A model generated the notes under the pieces. The model was given only the letters and a program-made list of their open reading frames with translations, had not been told where the DNA came from and ran no database searches. Below are positions 23,022-29,888 of a DNA stretch of 32,240 nucleotides, one piece after another. Within the stretch, counting starts at the first letter, position 1, and the number at the start of each line of letters is the position of its first letter. Location: assembly GCF_000739655.1 (NCBI RefSeq), contig NZ_BATR01000079.1, positions 1-32,240 of the forward strand, written 5' to 3'. The translations under genes and the position numbers were made by a program. The stretch is from Verrucomicrobium sp. BvORR106. Its GTDB lineage: Bacteria; Verrucomicrobiota; Verrucomicrobiia; Verrucomicrobiales; Verrucomicrobiaceae.

Positions 23022-23612
23022 ATGACCTCCACAGAAATCTGTAACAAAGCGCTGGCGCATCTGGGTGATGCGCGGATCTCGGACTTTCACGAGGTGTCGG
23101 TGGCGGCGGAGAAGTGCCGCACGCACTATGACCATGAGCGGGACAGTCTGTTGCGGCTGCACCGGTGGAACTTTGCGCGGGCGCGTACGCTGCTGACGAG
23201 GCTGGTGCAGAAGCCGGCGTTTGGCTGGGCTTTTCAGTATGCGATGCCGGCGGACTGCCTGCGGGTGCTGGAGTTCAACGGGGTGGAGTCGGGCGTGGAT
23301 CACGATGATCACTATGAGCTGGAGGGCGGTCGCCTGCTGACGGATGCGGGTGAGGGCTGGCTGGTGTACACGAAGCGGGTGACGGATGCGTCTCTGTATG
23401 ATGTGCTCTTCTGCGATGCCCTGGCGTACAAGCTGGCGGCGGCGCTGTGCAAGGAAATTACCAACTCGAACAGCGAGAAGGGGGCGCTGCTGCAGATGTT
23501 CGAGCGCAGCCTGCGCGATGCGGGCTGGACGGATGCGGTGGAGAACCGGGCGCGGGTGGTGCCGCCGACACGCGGATCGCGGACACTCAGCGCGAGGGCG
23601 GGGGCTTTTTAG
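23022..23612 (+). CDS. Tail tubular protein A (T7 gp11-like)
   Basis: 196 residues, the same length as T7 gp11. The N-terminus ICNKALAHLGDARISDF, then AAEKCRTHYDHERDSLLRLH and RWNFARARTLL, are the hallmark of the podovirus tail tubular A / gatekeeper family. It forms the adaptor ring beneath the portal. ATG 23022 has no Shine-Dalgarno; the nonamer tgacctcca occurs both upstream (23001-23009) and just inside the gene (23023-23031). The stop TAG (23610-23612) coincides with the first bases of the dispersed repeat copy D. Confidence 0.9.
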   Translation: MTSTEICNKALAHLGDARISDFHEVSVAAEKCRTHYDHERDSLLRLHRWNFARARTLLTRLVQKPAFGWAFQYAMPADCLRVLEFNGVESGVDHDDHYELEGGRLLTDAGEGWLVYTKRVTDASLYDVLFCDALAYKLAAALCKEITNSNSEKGALLQMFERSLRDAGWTDAVENRARVVPPTRGSRTLSARAGAF

Positions 23613-23832
23613 GACAGGATTAACAGGATTTTTAAGGATTAACAGGATGGGAACAGGAACCACTTATGGGCACTGATGGAACACTGATGGGGAAGGTTTA
23701 GACAGAATTAACAGAATTAACGGAATTGGGTTTGGCTTCGAATGACGGACGTGGTTGGGACCGAATAGGGAGGCAAGCCGTGTTTGTTCAGTACTATTAG
23801 TGTTTCGTTAGTGAACATCAGTGGTTTCTCTC
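23611..23832. repeat. Dispersed long repeat, copy D
   Basis: It opens like copy C (gacaggattaac units, ttatgggcactgatgg) and continues like copy A (cagaattaacggaatt, gaccgaatagggaggc, ttagtgtttcgttagtg). It is thus the most complete member. The rest of the spacer carries inverted hairpin modules (23876-23941). Confidence 0.8.
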
Positions 23833-23875
23833 AGCCCTGATCCTGCGGGCTTCTTCCCGGTGAGAAGCTGTATTG

Positions 23876-23941
23876 CCTAAACCAGCGAAGCGTCTCAACC
23901 AGCAACGCGTCTCAACGTGCCGCTTGCGGCACATCTCAACT
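23876..23941. repeat. Hairpin modules in inverted orientation
   Basis: ctaaaccagcgaagcgtctc, accagcaacgcgtctcaac and GTGCCGC-TT-GCGGCAC are the reverse complements of the modules found elsewhere; the array ends about 40 bases before the tail tubular B start. Confidence 0.75.
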
Positions 23942-23978
23942 TCATCACCGGAGCCCAGGGCTTCCATTTTAACACAGC

Positions 23979-26288
23979 ATGCCACGCCGCCTGATCGCTG
24001 CCTTTAACGCGGGAGAGATTTCTCCGCTGCTCGATGCCCGGATGGACATTGAGAAGTACCAGAATGCGGCGCGGATCATGGAGAACTGTGTGCCGAAGAT
24101 CTATGGTGGGGCGTTTGGCCGGGCGGGGATGGAGTGGATGGGGGCAGTGAAGGATCACGGGCGGAAGGTGCGGCTCATTGAGTTCATCTTTTCTGCGACG
24201 ACGAATTTTGTGCTGGAGTTTGGGCACTTGTATGTGCGGTTCTGGAGCAACGGGGTGCAGATCCCCACGCCGGGGAATCCGGCGGTGCCGCTGGAGATCG
24301 CCTCGCCCTATACGGAGGAGGATCTTTTCAGCATCCAGTATGCGCAGGCGAATGACGTGATGTACCTGGTGGACGGGCATCAGCCGGCGCAGAAGCTGAC
24401 GCGCCTGGCGGATGACTCCTGGACGCTGACGACGGTGCCGTGGAAGTACCCGGCGCTGCTGGTGGAGAATGTGACGGCGACGACGCTGGCCTGCTCTGCG
24501 ACGACGGGCACGGGGCTGACGCTGACGGCGTCCACGGCTTTGTTCAATGCGGGGCATGTGGGGGGTTATTTCCAGATAGCCCACCGGCGCAGCGGGGCCT
24601 TCACGGAGCTGGCGCTGACGGCGACGGCGACGGGCAGTGAGATCCGCATCCTGGGGAAGTATGATGTGTTCACCTACGGCACGTGGAACGGCACGCTGAA
24701 TCTGGAGCGCAAGAATGAGCTGGGCGTGTGGGAGGTGGTGCGCACGTGGTCGAGCAAGAATGACCGCAACGTGCAGGTCTCTGGCGAGCAACTGGACGAG
24801 GCGGCGCTGCGGTTTAACTACACGGAGACGGCGGCGGAGGGCAGCAGCCCGCCGCGGGCGGTGCTGGAGGCGGCGGACTCCCGCATCTATGGCCTGGTGA
24901 AGGTGACGGGCTACACGAGTGCCACGCAGGTGACGGTGGATGTGATCCAGACGTTGCACGCGACCACGGCGGTGACGACCTGGACGGAGGGGGCGTGGAG
25001 CGACTACCAGGGGCACCCGCGCACGGTGGCGATTCATGAGCAGCGGGTGATCTTTGCCGGGACGGACAAGCAGCCGCTGACGATCTGGGGATCCCTGCTG
25101 GGGGACTTTGAGAACTTCCGCCGCTCGACGCTGGCGGATGGGGCCTTTGCCCATGTGCTGGGCTCCAGCCGGGGGAACTCGATCGTGTGGCTGGCATCCA
25201 TGAGCGAGCTGCTGGTGGGTACGCAGGGGGATGAGTGGGTGGTTCGAGGAAGCGATGAGTTCCCCATCTCGGCCACGACGGTGAGCATCAAGCGGCAGTC
25301 TGGCTACGGCTCGGCGTACATCGGGGCGCTCATCTGCAATGACGCGGTCATGTTTGTGCAGCGGGGAAGGTTGCGGTTGCGGGAGTTTGTGTACCAGTTT
25401 GAGCGGGATGGCTACACGGCGCCGGACCTGACGCTGCTGGCGGAGCACATCACGGCGGGCGGGGTGGTGCAGATGGCCTTTGCCACGAACCCGGATCCGG
25501 TGGTGTGGGTGGTGACGGGCACGGGGCAGTTGCTTTCCATGACGTTTGAGCGGGACCAGTCGGTGGTGGGTTGGTCACGGCATCTGACAGATGGCCAGGT
25601 GGAATCGGTGGCGGTGATCTACAGCGCGCCGGGGCTGGCGGATGAGATCTGGGTGGCGGTGCGCCGGCACATTGTGGATGCCTCTGGCGTGGCGCAGACG
25701 CGCCGGTACATTGAGCGGCTGGACCCGGCGAAGTGGGCGAAGATCGACTCCGGCGACATCGCGCACATGATCTATGTGGATGCGGCGAAGGTGATCACCC
25801 TGGAGCCCGCGGCCAGTGTGGTGACGGGGCTGGAGCATCTGGAGCGGCGGAACGTGACGGTGCTGGCAGACGGGCGGGTGCACCCCGTGCGCACGGTGAA
25901 TGACGGGGCCCTCTACCTAGAGCGGCCGGCCAGCACGGTGGTGGTGGGCCTGCCCTATACGGTGCGCCTGCAACCGACGAAGACGGATGTGCCCCTGCCG
26001 GATGGCACGGCCCAGGGCCGGAAGTGGAAGACGAACAAGGCGACGGTGCGCCTGCACAAGACGCTGGGTGGCGAGTATGCGGATGCGCCGGACCGGGAGT
26101 TCTATGAAATGATCAACCGCACGGTTGACACGCCGCTGAATACGCAACAGCCCCTGTACTCGGGCGATCGCGAGCTGCTCATGAAGAGCACGCACCGCGG
26201 CGGGCTGGACATCACGCTGCGCCAGCGCCTGCCGTTGCCGTTTCATGTGCTGGCGGTGGTGCCGGAGTTTGATGTTTCTGGTGCTTAG
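23979..26288 (+). CDS. Tail tubular protein B (T7 gp12-like nozzle)
   Basis: 769 residues (T7 gp12 has 794). The N-terminus RRLIAAFNAGEISPLLDARMD followed by KYQNAARIMENCVPKIYGGAFGRAGMEW is the signature opening of podovirus tail tubular B / stabilisation proteins; NAGEISPLL in particular is highly conserved. The body is strand-rich as expected for a beta-propeller nozzle. It forms the end of the short tail. ATG 23979 lacks Shine-Dalgarno. The final residues Gly-Ala and the stop TAG are encoded by the first gtgctta heptad of an array that continues downstream. Codons are strongly G-ending. Confidence 0.9.
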   Translation: MPRRLIAAFNAGEISPLLDARMDIEKYQNAARIMENCVPKIYGGAFGRAGMEWMGAVKDHGRKVRLIEFIFSATTNFVLEFGHLYVRFWSNGVQIPTPGNPAVPLEIASPYTEEDLFSIQYAQANDVMYLVDGHQPAQKLTRLADDSWTLTTVPWKYPALLVENVTATTLACSATTGTGLTLTASTALFNAGHVGGYFQIAHRRSGAFTELALTATATGSEIRILGKYDVFTYGTWNGTLNLERKNELGVWEVVRTWSSKNDRNVQVSGEQLDEAALRFNYTETAAEGSSPPRAVLEAADSRIYGLVKVTGYTSATQVTVDVIQTLHATTAVTTWTEGAWSDYQGHPRTVAIHEQRVIFAGTDKQPLTIWGSLLGDFENFRRSTLADGAFAHVLGSSRGNSIVWLASMSELLVGTQGDEWVVRGSDEFPISATTVSIKRQSGYGSAYIGALICNDAVMFVQRGRLRLREFVYQFERDGYTAPDLTLLAEHITAGGVVQMAFATNPDPVVWVVTGTGQLLSMTFERDQSVVGWSRHLTDGQVESVAVIYSAPGLADEIWVAVRRHIVDASGVAQTRRYIERLDPAKWAKIDSGDIAHMIYVDAAKVITLEPAASVVTGLEHLERRNVTVLADGRVHPVRTVNDGALYLERPASTVVVGLPYTVRLQPTKTDVPLPDGTAQGRKWKTNKATVRLHKTLGGEYADAPDREFYEMINRTVDTPLNTQQPLYSGDRELLMKSTHRGGLDITLRQRLPLPFHVLAVVPEFDVSGA

Positions 26289-26355
26289 TTCGTAGTGCTT
26301 GGTGCTTGGTGCTTGGTGCTTAGTGCTTAGTGCTTAGTGCTTAGTGCTTGGGGCG
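26281..26355. repeat. gtgctta/gtgcttg heptad array containing the stop of tail tubular B
   Basis: About ten 7-bp units in one register from 26281: gtgctta, gttcgta, gtgcttg three times, gtgctta four times, gtgcttg, then decay. Confidence 0.85.
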
Positions 26356-26392
26356 GAGTGATGGAGTTTGGGATTTGCGGGTGGGCGGCGTC

Positions 26393-26427
26393 ACTTTTGA
26401 CTTTTGACTTGTAACTTTTTACTTTTT
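26393..26427. repeat. acttttg/acttttt heptads reaching a TTG start
   Basis: acttttg, acttttg, acttgta, acttttt, acttttt; the last base of the fifth heptad is the first base of TTG 26427. Confidence 0.75.
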
Positions 26428-26840
26428 TGAACGAACCTCTTTACCAGATCAGACGATACGGCGAGAAGCTGGGGGACTACCAGATGGTGGATGCCTGGTG
26501 GGGTGAACGTGGTCGGGGGCAGTTTCTTGAGAATCTGCTGCCGCCGGATGGTTTCATCATTGAGCGCGATGGCGAGGCGGTGGCTGCCATCTGGCTCTAC
26601 TTCTCCTATGGCATTGGCATGGCCTTTATGGAGTTCGCCGTCACGCGACCTGGGCAGACTGCCATCCAGAGCAAGGAGGCATTCAGACATCTGGTGGGCT
26701 TTGCAAGGCAACTCGCCAGATCGCGTGATTTTGGTCAGATCTGGGCGCACACCTACCCTTCAATCGCAGCCTTCCTGAAGGAGGATGGGTTTCACGTGTT
26801 CCCAGAGAAGCTTGTATCCGTCATCACCTCCACATCATAG
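26427..26840 (+). CDS. T7 gp13-like virion protein with GNAT-like fold
   Basis: 137 residues; T7 gp13 has 138 and sits at the same place between genes 12 and 14. The sequence looks like an acetyltransferase-type fold: FIIERDGEAVAAIWL (strands 2-3), GMAFMEFAVTRPG (strand 4), a helix SKEAFRHLVGFARQLA, then FGQIWAHTYPSIAAFLKEDGFHV, the W...FLK..GF pattern also seen near the C-terminus of T7 gp13. No clear acetyl-CoA loop is seen, so enzymatic activity is doubtful. TTG is the only start giving the full N-terminus. It is the first gene of the compact, repeat-free block. Confidence 0.7.
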   Translation: MNEPLYQIRRYGEKLGDYQMVDAWWGERGRGQFLENLLPPDGFIIERDGEAVAAIWLYFSYGIGMAFMEFAVTRPGQTAIQSKEAFRHLVGFARQLARSRDFGQIWAHTYPSIAAFLKEDGFHVFPEKLVSVITSTS

Positions 26841-26842
26841 CC

Positions 26843-27700
26843 ATGGTTTTAGGAACTACAGCCGCAACCGTCATGATGTACTCTGCCATCGCCACCGCCA
26901 TTGGCGGCGGGATCAGCGCGTACAATTCGTTCCAGAGCGCGGCCACGCAGAAGAACATCGCGAACTACAACTACGCGATGCAGCAGCGCAACGCGAAGAT
27001 GCAGCTCATGAGCAACACCGTTCAGGTCAAGCAGATTGAGCAGCAGGCGCGCTTTCAAAAGGCAGAGGCGGAGATCAATGCGCGTCTCGCAGAGAACGAG
27101 GCCCAGGCGCGCAACAACAATGCGCAAAACGAGCGCAACGTGGCGCTCGCACAGGCCAGCGTGGACCGGGAGAACATTCGTCGAGGCAACATGGACGCCG
27201 ACCAGAAGAGGGCTGTTATTCGCGCCTCCCAGGGAAAGAGCGGCGGCCAGCTTGATGCCGGAAGCCTCATGGAGACAGACGTCAAGGCTGCCCAAGACGC
27301 AGAGATTGCCGCCGAAGAGCAGCACCGCATGAGCGACATTGGCTACCGGCAGTCCTTTGCCAAAGCGGCTCTCGAGGACTTCGGGGCCGAGATGGCGCGT
27401 GCTGGTGCCTCTATGGACCTTGCCACGGGGCTGGCAGAGGCCAGGCTCACCCGTTCATCCGCGGCGCTCCAAGAGGCCACGGGAAAGTCCCAGTATCTCA
27501 TGGACCAGAAGCGCGCTGAAATCGCACGCGTGTCCGGCTATGCCGATGCCAAAGGCTCGCAGCTCTCCGGCTGGGGCTCGCTATTCCAGACGGCCGGCAG
27601 CGTCGGGAGCAGTTGGGCCAACTGGCAGCATGTAGGCCCTAGCAGCAGTTGGGGTGGCAAAGCTAACTCCACCTCTCAACGCCCGCCGGGCTTCGCTTGA
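26843..27700 (+). CDS. Internal virion protein (T7 gp14-like)
   Basis: 285 residues (T7 gp14 has 196). Residues 1-35 are hydrophobic and Ala/Gly-rich with a membrane-like stretch, followed by a long Gln/Asn/Ala-rich coiled coil (about 45-125; QQARFQKAEAEINARLAENEAQARNN in part) and then IRASQGKSGGQLDAGSLMETD, a segment typical of gp14-type ejection proteins. The C-terminus is Gly/Ser-rich. In T7 this protein is ejected and forms a channel in the outer membrane during infection. The start lies two bases after the preceding stop, and the stop TGA overlaps an in-frame TTG of the next gene. Confidence 0.75.
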   Translation: MVLGTTAATVMMYSAIATAIGGGISAYNSFQSAATQKNIANYNYAMQQRNAKMQLMSNTVQVKQIEQQARFQKAEAEINARLAENEAQARNNNAQNERNVALAQASVDRENIRRGNMDADQKRAVIRASQGKSGGQLDAGSLMETDVKAAQDAEIAAEEQHRMSDIGYRQSFAKAALEDFGAEMARAGASMDLATGLAEARLTRSSAALQEATGKSQYLMDQKRAEIARVSGYADAKGSQLSGWGSLFQTAGSVGSSWANWQHVGPSSSWGGKANSTSQRPPGFA

Positions 27701-27702
27701 TT

Positions 27703-29880
27703 ATGCCTGAAATACCTCTCTTCAACGGTGGTCAGACCATCAAAACGGGCAACATTCCGCAGATGCCCATGGACACGGAGCGCAGACCGCGCGCCGATTT
27801 TCGAGGCATCATCGCGGGGATCAACCGCATTGCTGACGGCCAGGCGGATCTGGCGAAAGCCGCCATGCAGCCCACGCTCGACCCCCAGATGTTCGCCGGG
27901 CTGGACAAGGGTTACCAGGCGTTGGCGGCGGGGATCACCAGTGTGGGCGAAGTTGCCCAGAAGTACGCGGAACGCAGACAGGATGCCATCAATCAGAATG
28001 ACATCGGCAAGGCCAAGTCCGTAATGCAGGCGGAGTACATGACGCACCTTGCAGAGCGGGACAAGGCAAATCCTCGAACCTGGAATGCCGATTGGACCAA
28101 GCGGGCGGAGGCGTTGCGCCAGCGGTTTGGGGCGGACAAGAACATGTCCCAGTACGCGCGAGAAGCCATCGTCGCGGACCTGGATGGTTTTGATGCCGCG
28201 ACGAATGGCCGGTTGCTCTTTGAAAGCTCGGAGGCGATTCACAAGGAGAATGGTGACATGCGGGAGGCGTCTGCGCTGGAATCTCGCGAAGCGGGGGATG
28301 TCAACGAGGTGATCCGCAAGCGCACTGAGCAGGCGGCCAACGGCGATTTCTCGACGGGCGTCGCAACGCAGTTGATCCTGCGCGACAGGGAGTACATGCG
28401 CGTGAAGGAGCAGGACAAGGCGTCCGCCGATCTCGGGACGGGGGTGCTGATGGGTGATGAAACGATGATTTCCGCTGCGCTCAAGCGGGGCGAGGCTGCA
28501 GGATGGACCCAGGAGGATCTACGGCTGAAGGGAACGCGGGCCAGAAAGGAGGCGCAGGCGGTGCGGGAACAGAACTTCGCTGACAAGGAGCGCGACACGC
28601 TGGGGAAGATTGCCTTCCGCATGGCTTCTGGTGAGAAGATTGTGCCGTCTCAGATTGAGGATCTGGTGAAGTCTGAACAGCTCAGTTACGAGCGCGCGGC
28701 CCCTCTGATGGAGGCGGTGAAGCGTGAGGATCACCCTCTGCCTGGTGAGTGGAGCAAGTTTATCGATCAGACCCAGTTGTACGACAGGTACAACGATCCG
28801 AAGAAGGAGAAGCTTCGTGAACTGGTCAGCCAGATGATTTTCATGAACCCCGACCGGGCCCAGGCGACCCAGTTCAACGCCGTGCTGAATGAGGTGACCT
28901 CGCGCGGGGAAGGGGGCGTCTCTGAGAACCAGATGCTGGCAGCGGCCCGGAGTGAGGTGAGAGAGCTCTTCTCCAAGGCGGGGATCCAGCGGGTCTGGAA
29001 TGAAGACCTCAAGATGGCCCTTCAGGATCCGGCGAAGATGGTGGCATTTGGCATCGGCAAGGAGAAGGCAGAGGAGATCAAGACCCTGATGCAGGGGAGC
29101 AAAAAGTCACTGTGGGGCGATGGGAAGGATGTGGCCCAGGATCACGCGGCGGCGTTCCGGGAGTTCAAGCTGGCGGCCTCCACGCGGCTTGACAAGATTG
29201 CGGCGGGCAAGGCCGGGCTGTCTTCGTGGGCCTATGATTTGTTTGCCAGGGCGGCGACCTCCAATGAGGACGGGGAGTTTGCCGATCCCGAGAAGGCACG
29301 TGAGGCAGTGATGGATGTGGCCGAGGTGATCTCTGGTCTGAACGATTGGGCTGCGGAGGAGGTTCGCAAAAACAAAGGGGTGTTTCCACGAAGGGAGGAA
29401 ATAATCCTGAAGCAGGGCGAGCTGGTGAACAAGGCCCTGCAGGGGGTGGCTGCCCGGGGGAAAACGGCATCGGTGGACGTGCGGTCCAGTCACCGCATCA
29501 CATCCTACGGTTATCCTTCTGACATTTGGAAAGATTCGGCCTCCCTGGCTGGCATCGGGGCCTTTGTTCCAGACGCTGAAGAGGCGAAGATCAGGCGCGG
29601 GGAGGAGTCCCCATACAAGCTGCGTGAAAGCGACTTTGCCGTGTCTCCGGATGTGGAGAAGCAGCTTCGCAAAGCCGGGGTCTCCCCGGGTGAGACGGTG
29701 AAGCTGAAGCTGTCTGACGGGAGCACTGTGTCCGGGAGGTGGATGGACCGTACCGTCACGGACCGCCAGGCCCCCAAGCAAGGCCTGTCCCCACTGAGGG
29801 GAAGGTGGGATCTGTATTCCCCGGCGGGGCCCAACGCCAAGGATGGCGTGGGTGTGATTGGATTTGAAACCGCCAAATGA
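27703..29880 (+). CDS. Internal virion protein (T7 gp15-like)
   Basis: 725 residues from ATG 27703 (TTG 27697 would add two residues); T7 gp15 has 747. Almost entirely helical and charged, with no signal peptide: an N-terminal motif EIPLFNGGQTIKTGNIPQMP, long helices through 600, and a small C-terminal beta domain (SPGETVKLKLSDGSTVSGRWMDRTV, about 655-680). No lytic transglycosylase triad is visible. It would be part of the internal core that is ejected to bridge the periplasm. It is packed against both neighbours. Assignment rests on gene order, length and overall composition rather than on a clear motif. Confidence 0.7.
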   Translation: MPEIPLFNGGQTIKTGNIPQMPMDTERRPRADFRGIIAGINRIADGQADLAKAAMQPTLDPQMFAGLDKGYQALAAGITSVGEVAQKYAERRQDAINQNDIGKAKSVMQAEYMTHLAERDKANPRTWNADWTKRAEALRQRFGADKNMSQYAREAIVADLDGFDAATNGRLLFESSEAIHKENGDMREASALESREAGDVNEVIRKRTEQAANGDFSTGVATQLILRDREYMRVKEQDKASADLGTGVLMGDETMISAALKRGEAAGWTQEDLRLKGTRARKEAQAVREQNFADKERDTLGKIAFRMASGEKIVPSQIEDLVKSEQLSYERAAPLMEAVKREDHPLPGEWSKFIDQTQLYDRYNDPKKEKLRELVSQMIFMNPDRAQATQFNAVLNEVTSRGEGGVSENQMLAAARSEVRELFSKAGIQRVWNEDLKMALQDPAKMVAFGIGKEKAEEIKTLMQGSKKSLWGDGKDVAQDHAAAFREFKLAASTRLDKIAAGKAGLSSWAYDLFARAATSNEDGEFADPEKAREAVMDVAEVISGLNDWAAEEVRKNKGVFPRREEIILKQGELVNKALQGVAARGKTASVDVRSSHRITSYGYPSDIWKDSASLAGIGAFVPDAEEAKIRRGEESPYKLRESDFAVSPDVEKQLRKAGVSPGETVKLKLSDGSTVSGRWMDRTVTDRQAPKQGLSPLRGRWDLYSPAGPNAKDGVGVIGFETAK

Positions 29881-29888
29881 TCTAGCGC

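Noticed and set aside
23022-23612. Diversity-generating retroelement or variable receptor protein, as in some podoviruses of Bordetella.
   Set aside because: No reverse transcriptase, no template/variable repeat pair and no C-type lectin-like protein is visible in the window.
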